Below, piece after piece: positions 23,889-32,242 of a stretch of 64,000 bases of DNA (its first letter is position 1; each line of letters starts with the position of its first letter). A program made the position numbers and the translations under genes. Source of the stretch: Streptomyces sp. NRRL F-6676 (GTDB taxonomy: Bacteria > Actinomycetota > Actinomycetes > Streptomycetales > Streptomycetaceae); NCBI RefSeq assembly GCF_000725625.1, contig NZ_JOHS01000023.1:62001-126000 (forward strand), read 5' to 3'. The notes below the pieces were generated by a model that was given only the letters and a program-made list of their open reading frames with translations, was not told where the DNA came from and searched no databases.

Positions 23889-25532
23889 ATGACACCCGCG
23901 TCCCATCAGCCGTCGCAGCACGCTCCCGAACTCCGCGCCGCCGCCCGCCACTTGGGGCGCCGTCGCTTCCTCACCGTGACGGGCGCGGCCGCCGCGCTCG
24001 CCTTCGCGGTCAATCTGCCCGCCGCCGGTGCCGCGAGCGCCGCCGAGCTCGACGCCCGGAAGATCACCGCCGACCCGTTCACCCTCGGCATCGCCTCCGG
24101 CGACCCGCAGCCCACCTCCGTCCTGCTGTGGACCCGGCTCGCCCCGCGGCCGTACGAGGCCGACGGCGGACTGCCCGCCTCCCGCGTCACCGTGCACTGG
24201 GAGCTCGCCCACGACGCCCGCTTCCGCCGCATCGCCAGACGCGGCACCGCCACCGCGCACCCCGAGTTCCGGCACAGCGTGCACGTCGAGGTGCCCCACC
24301 TCGCCCCGGGCCGTGAGTACTACTACCGCTTCCGCACCGGCACCTGGACCAGCGACACCGGCCGCACCCGCACCGCCCCCGCCACCGGCGCGCACACCTC
24401 CCGGCTCAAGCTCGCCGCCGTCTCCTGCCAGGCGTACCACGACGGCTACTACACCGCGTACGGCCACCTCGCCGAGGACGACGTCGACGTGGTCTTCCAC
24501 CTCGGGGACTACCTCTACGAGTACGCCGTCACCTCCGTCGGCGGCGCCCGCCAGTACACCGACCGCGTGCTGCCCGACCTCTTCAACCACGAGACGGTCA
24601 CCCTGGAGGACTACCGGCTGCGCTACGCCCTCTACAAGACCGACCCCGACCTGCGCGCCGCCCACGCCGCGCACCCCTTCGTCGTCACCTGGGACGACCA
24701 CGAGACCGAGAACAACTACGCCGACGACGTCTCCGAGAACGAGGACCCGCCGGAGGAGTTCCTGCTGCGCCGGGCCGCCGCCTACCGCGCGTACTGGGAG
24801 CACCAGCCGCTGCGCCGGACCCAGCTCCCGCACGGCCCCGACGCCCAGCTCTACCGCCGTCTGTACTGGGGCCGGCTCGCCCAGTTCGACGTGCTGGACA
24901 CCCGCCAGTACCGCTCCAACCAGGCGTACGGCGACGGCGCGCACGTACCCGGTCCGGAGTCGGACGACCCGGCGCGCACGATCACCGGCGCCACCCAGGA
25001 ACGCTGGCTGATCGACGGCTGGCGCACCTCCCGGGCGCTGTGGAACGTCGTCCCGCAGCAGGTCACGTTCTCCCAGCGCAAGCTGGACCTCAACCCCGCC
25101 GCCAAGCTGTCCATGGACGCGTGGGACGGCTACCGGGCGTCCCGGCAGCGGGTGCTCGCCGGGGCCAAGTCCGCCGGCGTCGACAACCTCATGGTGCTCA
25201 CCGGCGACGTCCACGTGGGGTACGCCTTCGACATCAAGGACGACTTCGACGACCCGTCGTCCAGGACACTCGGCACGGAGATCGTCGCGACCTCCATCAC
25301 CAGCGGCAAGGACGGCTCCGAGAAGCCGTCCAACTGGGCGACGTACACCAAGGCCAACCCGCACCTGAAGTTCTACAACGGGCAGCGGGGCTATGTGACG
25401 GTGGAGCTCGGGCGGTCGCAGGCGCGGGCCGACTTCAAGACGGTCGCCGCGGTGACCACCCCCGGAGCGGCGATCAGGACCGCCGGCTCCTTCGTCACGG
25501 AGGTGGGGGAGCAGGGGCTGCGGGAGGTGTGA
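23889..25532 (+). CDS. phoD: Alkaline phosphatase PhoD
   Basis: A 547-residue secreted phosphodiesterase/phosphatase that releases phosphate from organic esters and, in some species, teichoic acids. The Tat signal is GRRRFLTVTGAAAALAFAV. The PhoD N-terminal domain follows (DPFTLGIASGDPQPTSVLLW), then the metallophosphatase core: VSCQAYHDGYYTAYGHLAED, VFHLGDYLYEY, FVVTWDDHETENNY and a C-terminal VLTGDVHVGYAF. These supply the Fe/Ca ligands known for PhoD. ATG 23889 is preceded by AGGGGAGG. It is tail-to-tail with the Gfo/Idh/MocA oxidoreductase gene, only three bases apart. Confidence 0.94.
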   Translation: MTPASHQPSQHAPELRAAARHLGRRRFLTVTGAAAALAFAVNLPAAGAASAAELDARKITADPFTLGIASGDPQPTSVLLWTRLAPRPYEADGGLPASRVTVHWELAHDARFRRIARRGTATAHPEFRHSVHVEVPHLAPGREYYYRFRTGTWTSDTGRTRTAPATGAHTSRLKLAAVSCQAYHDGYYTAYGHLAEDDVDVVFHLGDYLYEYAVTSVGGARQYTDRVLPDLFNHETVTLEDYRLRYALYKTDPDLRAAHAAHPFVVTWDDHETENNYADDVSENEDPPEEFLLRRAAAYRAYWEHQPLRRTQLPHGPDAQLYRRLYWGRLAQFDVLDTRQYRSNQAYGDGAHVPGPESDDPARTITGATQERWLIDGWRTSRALWNVVPQQVTFSQRKLDLNPAAKLSMDAWDGYRASRQRVLAGAKSAGVDNLMVLTGDVHVGYAFDIKDDFDDPSSRTLGTEIVATSITSGKDGSEKPSNWATYTKANPHLKFYNGQRGYVTVELGRSQARADFKTVAAVTTPGAAIRTAGSFVTEVGEQGLREV

Positions 25533-25535
25533 CCC

Positions 25536-26537
25536 TCAGCTCTCTTCCCCCGGGTACCGCACGCCGATCTGCGCCCTGATCGTGTCCAGCGTGCGCATGA
25601 TCGCCAGGGTGCCCTCCAGGGGGACCAGCGGGGACTCCTTCTCTCCCGCGCGCAGGGCACGCATGACCTCCCGCGCCTCGTGGCGGAAGCTGGTGCGGGG
25701 GCCGTCCGCCGGGTCGGCCGTGAACTCCTCGGGGTCGCGGCCGTCCCGGTGCAGCACGAAACGCTCGGGGTGGAAGAAGCCGCTCGGGATGTCGATGCGG
25801 CCCTTCGAACCGGTCACCGACGCCACCACCGCCGTACCGCCGTTGATCGAGCAGTGCAGCGAGGCCAGCGCGCCGCTGTCCCAGGTGAACAGGGAGCCCG
25901 TCTGGAGGTCGACGCCCTCCTCGGAGAGCACCGCACGCGAGGTGATCCCCGTCGGCTCGCCGAGCAGCAGCTGCGCGAACGACACCGGGTACACCCCGAG
26001 GTCGAGCAGCGCGCCGCCGCCCTGCGCGGGGTCCCGCAGCCGGTGCGCGGGCGGGAAGGGGCCCGCCAGCCCGAAGTCGGCCTGTACCGTGCGGACTTCG
26101 CCGATCGCGCCGTCGTCGACCAGCGCCTTCAGCCGCCGTACCAGCGGGTTGCAGTACATCCACATGGCCTCCATCAGGAAGCCGCCGTGCTCCTTGGCCA
26201 GCGCGACCAGTTCCTCGGCCTCGCGCAGGTTCAGCGTGAACGCCTTCTCGCACAGCACGTTCCGCCCGGCCTCCAGACAGAGCCCGGCCGCCGCCCGGTG
26301 CGCCGCGTGCGGGGTGGCGACGTAGACCACGTCCACGTCCTCGTCCCGCGCCAGGGACTCCCAGTCGCCGTACGCCCGCCCGATGCCGAACCGGTCCGCG
26401 AACGCCTTCGCCGACTCCGTGCTGCGCGAGGCCACCGCGACCACCTCGGCATCGGGCAGATCCACCAGATCCGCCGTGAACGCCGCGGCGATCCCGCCGG
26501 TCGCCAGAATGCCCCACCGCACGCGTCCGTCCGCCAT
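25536..26537 (-). CDS. Gfo/Idh/MocA family oxidoreductase
   Basis: A 333-residue NAD(P)-dependent dehydrogenase. The Rossmann start is WGILATGGIAAAFTADL. The conserved cofactor and catalytic block is NVLCEKAFTLNLREAEELVA (EKxx motif, Lys near residue 95). The C-terminal domain contains GGGALLDLGVYPVSFAQLLL. Members oxidise sugars, inositols or dihydrodiols; this one resembles the D-xylose/trans-dihydrodiol dehydrogenase-like group, but the substrate is unknown. ATG 26537 has GAGGGAC upstream. The promoter region towards the divergent exporter gene holds two CCAATGG direct repeats (26592-26610). Confidence 0.9.
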   Translation of the reverse strand: MADGRVRWGILATGGIAAAFTADLVDLPDAEVVAVASRSTESAKAFADRFGIGRAYGDWESLARDEDVDVVYVATPHAAHRAAAGLCLEAGRNVLCEKAFTLNLREAEELVALAKEHGGFLMEAMWMYCNPLVRRLKALVDDGAIGEVRTVQADFGLAGPFPPAHRLRDPAQGGGALLDLGVYPVSFAQLLLGEPTGITSRAVLSEEGVDLQTGSLFTWDSGALASLHCSINGGTAVVASVTGSKGRIDIPSGFFHPERFVLHRDGRDPEEFTADPADGPRTSFRHEAREVMRALRAGEKESPLVPLEGTLAIMRTLDTIRAQIGVRYPGEES

Positions 26538-26591
26538 GTCCGTCCCTCGTTCCGTCCAGCCAGTGGATTGCCCACTCGGCGTGCCGACCAC

Positions 26592-26610
26592 CCAATGGTC
26601 CAACCAATGG
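26592..26610. promoter_or_regulatory. CCAATGG direct repeat in a divergent promoter region
   Basis: CCAATGGTCCAACCAATGG contains CCAATGG twice, 12 bases apart, in the intergenic space between the oxidoreductase and the Bcr/CflA exporter genes. A related CAGTGGATTGCCCACT lies 25 bases to the left. It may be an operator; no regulator gene is adjacent, so this is tentative. Confidence 0.3.
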
Positions 26611-26687
26611 GCAGCATCCTCGATCAGTCGTTCGAGCTGAGAGCATAGGCGGGGGGACGGAAGAACCGCAGAACAGGGAGGGGACCC

Positions 26688-28004
26688 ATGTCGGAGCGTG
26701 GCGGCACCACGCAGGTACCGGACGGCCTGGAGGAGCACGGGGGGAGCGGCGGTGTCACCAGGACACCCCCGGCACCCGCCCCCGCCGCCCGCGCCGGACT
26801 GTTCGTCACCTTCCTGCTCGGCGGGCTCACCGCGACCGCCCCGCTGGCGATGGACATGTACCTCCCGTCGCTGCCCGAGGTCACCCGGTCCCTGCACGCC
26901 CCCGCCGCCACCGTCCAGCTCACGCTCACCGCCTGCCTGGTCGGCATGGCCGTCGGCCAGCTCGTGGTCGGCCCGATGAGCGACCGGTGGGGCCGGCGCC
27001 GGCCGCTGCTCGCCGGGCTCGTCGTCAACGTCGTGGCCACCGCGCTGTGCGCGCTCGCGCCCACCGTCGGAACGCTCGTCGCCTTCCGGCTGGTGCAGGG
27101 GCTCGCGGGCGCGGCGGGCATCGTGATCGCGCGGGCCGTCGTGCGCGACATGTACGAGGGCGTGGCCATGGCCCGCTTCTTCTCCACGCTCATGCTGATC
27201 TCCGGGGTCGCCCCCGTCGTCGCCCCGGTGATCGGCGGCCAACTGCTGCGGTTCACCGGCTGGCGCGGGGTGTTCGTCCTGCTCACGGTGGTCGGACTGG
27301 TGCTCGGGGCGCTGGTGTGGGCGCGGCTGCCCGAGACGCTGCCGCCCGCCCGCCGGCACGAGGGCGGCATCGGCGACACCCTGCGGGCCATGCGCGGGCT
27401 GCTCGCCGACCGGGTCTTCGTCGGCCACACCCTCACCGGCGGCTTCGCCTTCGCCGCGCTGTTCGCGTACATCTCCGCCTCCCCGTTCGTCGTGCAGGAC
27501 ATCTACGGCGCCTCCCCGGGGACCTTCAGCCTGCTGTTCGCGCTGAACTCCGTCGGACTGATCACCGTCGGCCAGATCAACGGCAAGCTGCTGGTGGGCC
27601 GGGTCCGGCTGGAGAAGGTGCTGGCGGTCGGCCTCGCCCTCGTCACCGCCGCCGCGCTCGCGCTCCTGCTGCTCACCACCGGCGTCTTCGGCGAGGTGGG
27701 GCTCGCCCCGGTCGCCGCCGGGCTGTTCGTCCTGATGTCCGCGCTCGGTCTGACCATGCCCAACGCCCAGGCGCTCGCCCTGATGCGGACGAAGAGGGCC
27801 GCCGGGGCCGCCTCCGCGCTGCTCGGCACCTCCTCCTTCCTCATCGGCGCCCTCGCCTCGCCGCTCGTCGGACTGGCCGGCGAGCACACCGCCGTCCCCA
27901 TGGCCGTCGTACAGGTGGGCGCGGCGCTGGTGTCGGTGGTCTGCTTCATGGCACTGTGCCGTCCCTGGAACGGACCGGCCGGCACGGAGGGAACAGAGCA
28001 CTGA
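26688..28004 (+). CDS. Bcr/CflA family drug efflux MFS transporter
   Basis: A 438-residue, 12-helix proton-driven exporter. Family features are LLGGLTATAPLAMDMYLPSL-like FLLGGLTATAPLAMDMYLPS in helix 1 and GPMSDRWGRRRPLLAG in loop 2-3. RALVQ-type RLVQGLAGAAGIVIARAVVR lies in helix 4, of which only the core is quoted here. Bcr/CflA proteins export bicyclomycin, chloramphenicol, sulphonamides or metabolites. The N-terminus has a 35-residue polar extension. ATG 26688 follows GGGAGGGG. The stop overlaps the probable CTG start of the serine hydrolase gene, so the two should be co-translated. Confidence 0.9.
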   Translation: MSERGGTTQVPDGLEEHGGSGGVTRTPPAPAPAARAGLFVTFLLGGLTATAPLAMDMYLPSLPEVTRSLHAPAATVQLTLTACLVGMAVGQLVVGPMSDRWGRRRPLLAGLVVNVVATALCALAPTVGTLVAFRLVQGLAGAAGIVIARAVVRDMYEGVAMARFFSTLMLISGVAPVVAPVIGGQLLRFTGWRGVFVLLTVVGLVLGALVWARLPETLPPARRHEGGIGDTLRAMRGLLADRVFVGHTLTGGFAFAALFAYISASPFVVQDIYGASPGTFSLLFALNSVGLITVGQINGKLLVGRVRLEKVLAVGLALVTAAALALLLLTTGVFGEVGLAPVAAGLFVLMSALGLTMPNAQALALMRTKRAAGAASALLGTSSFLIGALASPLVGLAGEHTAVPMAVVQVGAALVSVVCFMALCRPWNGPAGTEGTEH

Positions 28005-29125
28005 GCGCGCCGAGACTGCGTGTCGACAGCCCCGAACGGGCCGGACTCGACCCCGGCGAACTGCGCCTGCTGGTGCGCGACGTGCGCGCGGCGGTGGAGC
28101 GGGGCTGGGCCGCCGGGGCGGTGGTCGTCGCGGGGCGCGGGCCCGTCGTCGCGGTCGAGGAGGCCGTGGGATGGGCGGTCCGTTATGCCCGCTACGACGA
28201 GAAGACGGACACCGGCGTCGAACTCCCGCCGGAGATACGGGTCCCGATGACCGTCGACACGCCCTTCGACCTCGCCTCCCTCACCAAGCTGTTCACGGCC
28301 GTCGTCGCCGTGCAGCAGTTGGAGCGCGGCACGCTCGGCATCGACGCGCGCGTCGGGGCGTATCTGCCGGACTTCACCGGCGCCGCCGCGCACGGGCTGA
28401 CCGTACGGCAGCTGCTCACCCACACCTCCGGCCTGCGCCCCGAACTCCCGCTGTACGACGCCTCCGACGGGGCCTCGCGGCTGGCGCTGCTGCGGGCGGA
28501 GGAGCCGGTCGGCGCGCCCGGCACGTACCGCTACTCCGACCTCAACATGCTGTTGTTGCAGCACGTGCTCCAACGCCTGACCGGGCGGCCGCTGGATGTC
28601 CTGATCCGGGACGGCGTCACCCGGCCGCTGGGCATGAACGCCACCGGCTTCGGACCGTGCCCGGGGGCGGCGGCGACGGAGGACCAGCGGCGGCCGTGGG
28701 CCAAGGCGGAGCGGGGGATGCTGCGGGGGACCGTCCACGACGAGAACGCGTGGGCGCTCGGGGGCGTGGCCGGGCACGCGGGGCTGTTCTCGACGGGGCG
28801 GGACCTCGCGGTGTTCTGCCGGGCGCTGCTGAGCGGGGGGTCGTACGGGCCGGCCCGCGTCCTCGGGCCGGACTTCGTGGAGCTGATGCTGACGGCACCG
28901 GGGCTGGGGTTCGCGGTGGACCAGCCGTGGTTCATGGGGGAGCTGGCCGGGCGGGGGGCGGCGGGGCACACGGGGTTCACGGGCACGTCGCTGGTACTGG
29001 ACCCGGCGACGGGTTCGTTCCTGGTGCTGCTCTCCAACGCGGTGCATCCGCGGCGACGGCCCGCGGACAACACGGTGCGGGCGACGGCCGGTACCCGTCT
29101 GTACCGGGCGGTACGACCCCTTTGA
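28001..29125 (+). CDS. Serine hydrolase of the beta-lactamase/S12 family, probable CTG start
   Basis: A 374-residue penicillin-binding-like hydrolase. The S-x-x-K motif is in FDLASLTKLFTAVVAVQQLE, the Y-x-N motif is YRYSDLNMLLLQH, and the HTG-type third motif is AGHTGFTGTSLV. Many members are esterases or D-amino peptidases rather than beta-lactamases. No ATG, GTG or TTG lies in frame near the conserved N-terminus (VDSPERAGLDPGEL). The next candidate, GTG 28073, would delete it. CTG at 28001 overlaps the exporter stop (CTGA) and has GGAGGG nine bases upstream, so I propose it as the start. Confidence 0.8.
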   Translation: MSAPRLRVDSPERAGLDPGELRLLVRDVRAAVERGWAAGAVVVAGRGPVVAVEEAVGWAVRYARYDEKTDTGVELPPEIRVPMTVDTPFDLASLTKLFTAVVAVQQLERGTLGIDARVGAYLPDFTGAAAHGLTVRQLLTHTSGLRPELPLYDASDGASRLALLRAEEPVGAPGTYRYSDLNMLLLQHVLQRLTGRPLDVLIRDGVTRPLGMNATGFGPCPGAAATEDQRRPWAKAERGMLRGTVHDENAWALGGVAGHAGLFSTGRDLAVFCRALLSGGSYGPARVLGPDFVELMLTAPGLGFAVDQPWFMGELAGRGAAGHTGFTGTSLVLDPATGSFLVLLSNAVHPRRRPADNTVRATAGTRLYRAVRPL

Positions 29126-29151
29126 CCGGGGGGCGGGTTCACGCCCCCCGG
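29126..29151. terminator. Bidirectional hairpin terminator
   Basis: CCGGGGGGCG (29126-29135) pairs perfectly with CGCCCCCCGG (29142-29151) around a six-base loop. It lies directly after the serine hydrolase stop and 24 bases from the stop of the convergent aldo/keto reductase gene, so it can serve both. Confidence 0.75.
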
Positions 29152-29175
29152 CAGACGGGAATTGAGAGACGGGCC

Positions 29176-30168
29176 CTAACCCCGTGCGACCTCGGCGGTG
29201 TGCGCGGGGGTGTAGCGCTCGCCCCTCACCTGGTCGCTCAGCGGGTCCAGCGCGGCCAGTGCCTCGGCGTCCAGGGTGAGTTCCAGCGCGGCCGCGTTCT
29301 GCTCCAGCCGGGCCGGGCTGCGGGTGCCCGGGATGGCCGCCACCGTCACCCCGAGCCGCTCGGCCTGGGCGTACACCCAGGCCAGCGCCACCTGGGCCGG
29401 AGTGGCGCCCAGCCGGCCGGCCACCTCGCGCACGGTTGCCGCGATCTTCTCGTTGGCCTCGCCCGCCTCGCCGGCGAAGCGGGGGTTGGTGCGCCGGAAG
29501 TCCTTCTCGCCCAGCGTGGAGCGGTCCAGGGCGCCGGTCAGGAACCCCCGCCCCAGCGGCGAGTACGGCACCAGCCCGACCCCCAGCTCGGCCATCACCG
29601 GGGTGAGCGCCTCGACGTCGCGGGTCCACAGCGAGTACTCGCTCTGCACCGCGGTGATCGGGTGCACCGCGTGCGCCCGGCGCAGCAGTTCGCCGTCGAC
29701 CTCGGACAGGCCCAGATGGCGGACCTTGCCCGCCTCGACCAGCTCGGCCATCGCCCCGACGGTCTCCTCGATCTCCACGTCCTGGGGCGGACGGTGGGCG
29801 TAGTACAGGTCGATCACCTCGACGCCCAGCCGCAGCAGCGAGGCGTCGCAGGAGCGCAGCACGAAGTCCCGGGCGCCGCGGATGCGGCGTGCCCGGTCGC
29901 CGGCGCTGCGGTCGATGCCGAACTTGGTGGCCAGCCGCACCTGGTCCCGGCGGCCGTGGACGGCCCGGCCGACCAGGACCTCGTTGTGCCCGGCGCCGTA
30001 GGCGTCGGCGGTGTCCAGGAACGTGACGCCCAGCTCCAGGGCCCGGCCGATGGTGGCCAGGCCGCCGTCCCAGTCGGCGGCGCCGTAGCTCTCGCTCATT
30101 CCCATGCACCCCAGGCCCATCGCGCTGACGGTGAGACCGGACGAGCCGAGCGGGGTTCGGGTGATCAT
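29176..30168 (-). CDS. Aldo/keto reductase, AKR13/YakC-like
   Basis: A 330-residue NADPH-dependent reductase. The sequence starts MITRTPLGSSGLTVSAMGLG followed by CMGMSESYG, typical of the AKR13 group. The catalytic region is TFLDTADAYGAGHNEVLVG, the Lys is in RLATKFGIDR, the His in YYAHRPP, and the cofactor-binding end is AIPGTRSPARLEQNAAA. ATG 30168 is preceded by AGGAGG. Its promoter carries a MerR-type dyad in a 19-bp spacer (see 30231-30261). Such enzymes are often part of oxidative or electrophile stress responses. No regulator gene is nearby. Confidence 0.9.
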   Translation of the reverse strand: MITRTPLGSSGLTVSAMGLGCMGMSESYGAADWDGGLATIGRALELGVTFLDTADAYGAGHNEVLVGRAVHGRRDQVRLATKFGIDRSAGDRARRIRGARDFVLRSCDASLLRLGVEVIDLYYAHRPPQDVEIEETVGAMAELVEAGKVRHLGLSEVDGELLRRAHAVHPITAVQSEYSLWTRDVEALTPVMAELGVGLVPYSPLGRGFLTGALDRSTLGEKDFRRTNPRFAGEAGEANEKIAATVREVAGRLGATPAQVALAWVYAQAERLGVTVAAIPGTRSPARLEQNAAALELTLDAEALAALDPLSDQVRGERYTPAHTAEVARG

Positions 30169-30230
30169 GCGCGGACACTCCTCCTGCCCGGTGGACCGGG
30201 CGGTACGGTGAGCACTGACGAACGCCTTCG

Positions 30231-30261
30231 ACGCTAGGACTTCGCGCGCGCTCGAAGTCAA
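30231..30261 (-). promoter_or_regulatory. MerR-type promoter with dyad operator for the aldo/keto reductase
   Basis: Read on the minus strand, TTGACT and TAGCGT are separated by 19 bases, and the spacer holds ACTTCG-(8)-CGAAGT, an inverted repeat overlapping the -35 box. The over-long spacer with a central dyad is the hallmark of promoters activated by MerR-family regulators, which untwist the DNA. The transcript would start about 55 bases before the ATG. Confidence 0.7.
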
Positions 30262-30336
30262 GTGGAGCCGCCGCCCGTTCAGGGCAGGAGTCCCCGGGGG
30301 CGGGGAGGGCGGGGGCGGCTCCCTACAATTCCGCAG

Positions 30337-31338
30337 GTGAACCCCGCCGCCCCCGCCGCCGCCGAGGACACCCTCCGCGCCACCCTCGCCCGTCTCCTCG
30401 ACGGTCTCCCGCCCCGCCAGGCCGCCACCGCCGTCGACCGGCTCATCGCCAGCTACCGGGGCCGTACCCCCACCCACACCCCCGTCCTGCGCGACCGCGC
30501 GGACGTCGTCGCGTACGCCGCCTATCGCATGCCCGCCACCTTCGAGGCCGTCCGCTCCGCCCTCGGCGCCCTCGCCGCGGCCGCGCCGGACTGGGCCCCC
30601 GACAGCCACACCGACATCGGCGGCGGCACCGGCGCCGCCACCTGGGCCACCGCCGTCACCTGGCCGCGGGAACGCCCGGTCACCGTCCTGGACTGGGCCG
30701 AGCCCGCCCTCGCGCTCGGCCGGGAGATCGCCGCCGCGCACCCCGCGCTCAAGGCCGCCGAGTGGCGGCGCACCCGCATCGGGCAGACGCTCGCCGTCGA
30801 CCCCACCGACCTCGTCACCGTCTCGTACGTCCTCGGCGAGCTGACCGACGCCGACCGCGCCCACGTCGTCGACGCCGCGGCGGCCGCCGGGCGGACCGTG
30901 GTGATCGTCGAGCCCGGCACCCCGGACGGCTACGCCCGGATCATCGAGGCCCGCGACCGGCTGATCGCCGCCGGGCTGCGCGTCGCCGCGCCCTGCCCGC
31001 ACAGCGCCCGCTGCCCGATCGTCCCCGGCGAGGACTGGTGCCACTTCGCCGCCCGGGTCAGCCGCTCCTCGCTGCACCGCCAGGTCAAGGGCGGCTCACT
31101 GCCGTACGAGGACGAGAAGTTCAGCTACGTCGCCGCCACGCGCGAGCCGGCGGCTCCGGCACCCCACCGCATCGTCCGCCGCCCGCAGATCCGCAAGGGC
31201 CAGGTGCTCCTCGACCTGTGCGCCCCGGACGAGGCGCTGCGCCGCGAGACGGTCACCAAGCGGCACGGCCCCCTGTACCGGGCGGCCCGCGACGCGGACT
31301 GGGGCGACGCCTGGCCGCCCCCGCACTCGGACGAGTGA
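30337..31338 (+). CDS. Rsm22-like small-subunit rRNA methyltransferase family protein
   Basis: A 333-residue protein of the Rsm22/Cox11-linked methyltransferase family. The SAM-binding domain shows the glycine motif DIGGGTGAATWA near residue 92 and the motif-IV-like LVTVSYVLGELTDADR. The C-terminal half has clustered cysteines, CPHSARCPIVPGEDWCHF, where related mitochondrial Rsm22 proteins bind an iron-sulphur cluster, and a basic end (RRPQIRKGQVLLDLC). It may methylate 16S rRNA or assist ribosome assembly; direct evidence in bacteria is thin. The GTG start at 30337 follows a TACAAT -10 box by only eight bases, so the message is probably leaderless. Confidence 0.82.
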   Translation: MNPAAPAAAEDTLRATLARLLDGLPPRQAATAVDRLIASYRGRTPTHTPVLRDRADVVAYAAYRMPATFEAVRSALGALAAAAPDWAPDSHTDIGGGTGAATWATAVTWPRERPVTVLDWAEPALALGREIAAAHPALKAAEWRRTRIGQTLAVDPTDLVTVSYVLGELTDADRAHVVDAAAAAGRTVVIVEPGTPDGYARIIEARDRLIAAGLRVAAPCPHSARCPIVPGEDWCHFAARVSRSSLHRQVKGGSLPYEDEKFSYVAATREPAAPAPHRIVRRPQIRKGQVLLDLCAPDEALRRETVTKRHGPLYRAARDADWGDAWPPPHSDE

Positions 31339-31464
31339 AGCGCGCCCGGCGGACCCCCGCAAAGCCCACCGGATACGGACTCCGGCCACCGAAGGCGGAG
31401 GATGGTGGGACCATGGAGCATGTCTGAGCATGCCGAGGCATTCCGCACCGAGGTGAGGAGATCG

Positions 31465-32226
31465 ATGAGCGCAGGGTTCGGCCGCCGCACGGGCGGGCAG
31501 GGCAGGTTCGCCCGGATCTCCCGGTGGCTGCGCGGGCGCCGCACCGAGGAAACCGCCGTCGGCGACGGCGGCCGGGAGGACCTGCTGCTCGCCACGGCCG
31601 CCGCCGGACTCCCGCTGGCCCCCGCCGCACACCCCGTCGGCTACCGCTGTTCCTGCGACCGCGTCGGCTGTCCCACCCCCGCCCGGCACCCCGTCTCCTG
31701 GGCCTGGCAGACCCAGTCGACCACCGACCGGGCCCAGGTCGAGCGCTGGGCCCGGCACCAGCCGGACGCCAACTTCATCACCGCCACCGGCATGACGCAC
31801 GACGTGCTCGACGTGCCGCGCGAGGCCGGCCAGGAGGCCCTGGACCGGCTGCTGGCGGGCGGCGTCGAGGTCGGCCCGGTCGCGGTCACCGGCGGCGGCG
31901 CCGGGACGGGGGAGGGGCGGATGATGTTCTTCACCCTCACCCGCGGCACCCCGGAGGACGAGGACGAGTGGTGGCCGTGCGCCCTGGACTGCCACCCCGA
32001 GACGATGGACGAGCACCCCGGACTGCGCTGGCACTGCCGGGGCTCCTACGTCCTCGTACCGCCGGCCGCGCTGCCGGGCGAGGAGCGCGTCGCGTGGGTA
32101 CGCGGCCCCGAACACCCGCTGCCGGACCCGCTGAGCCTGCTGGAGGCGCTCACCGACGCCTGCGCCCGCCACCACCTCGGAGCCGAGGACGCCGACGCGT
32201 TGCCGGCCCGGAACCACCACGGCTGA
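31465..32226 (+). CDS. Bifunctional DNA primase/polymerase N-terminal domain protein
   Basis: A 253-residue protein matching the prim-pol family widespread in Streptomyces. The features are a hydrophobic strand (LLLATAAAGLPLAPAAHPVG), the Cys-rich block YRCSCDRVGCPTPARHP (a likely zinc site), WAWQTQSTTDRAQVERWARH, and the partial catalytic region NFITATGMTHDVLDVP. There is no helicase or C-terminal primase domain, so it is either a stand-alone prim-pol or a degenerate relative. ATG 31465 follows AGGTGAGGAG; ATG 31420, with a weaker site, would add 15 residues (MSEHAEAFRTEVRRS). No replication genes are adjacent. Confidence 0.78.
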   Translation: MSAGFGRRTGGQGRFARISRWLRGRRTEETAVGDGGREDLLLATAAAGLPLAPAAHPVGYRCSCDRVGCPTPARHPVSWAWQTQSTTDRAQVERWARHQPDANFITATGMTHDVLDVPREAGQEALDRLLAGGVEVGPVAVTGGGAGTGEGRMMFFTLTRGTPEDEDEWWPCALDCHPETMDEHPGLRWHCRGSYVLVPPAALPGEERVAWVRGPEHPLPDPLSLLEALTDACARHHLGAEDADALPARNHHG

Positions 32227-32242
32227 CCGCCGCCGGGACCGG

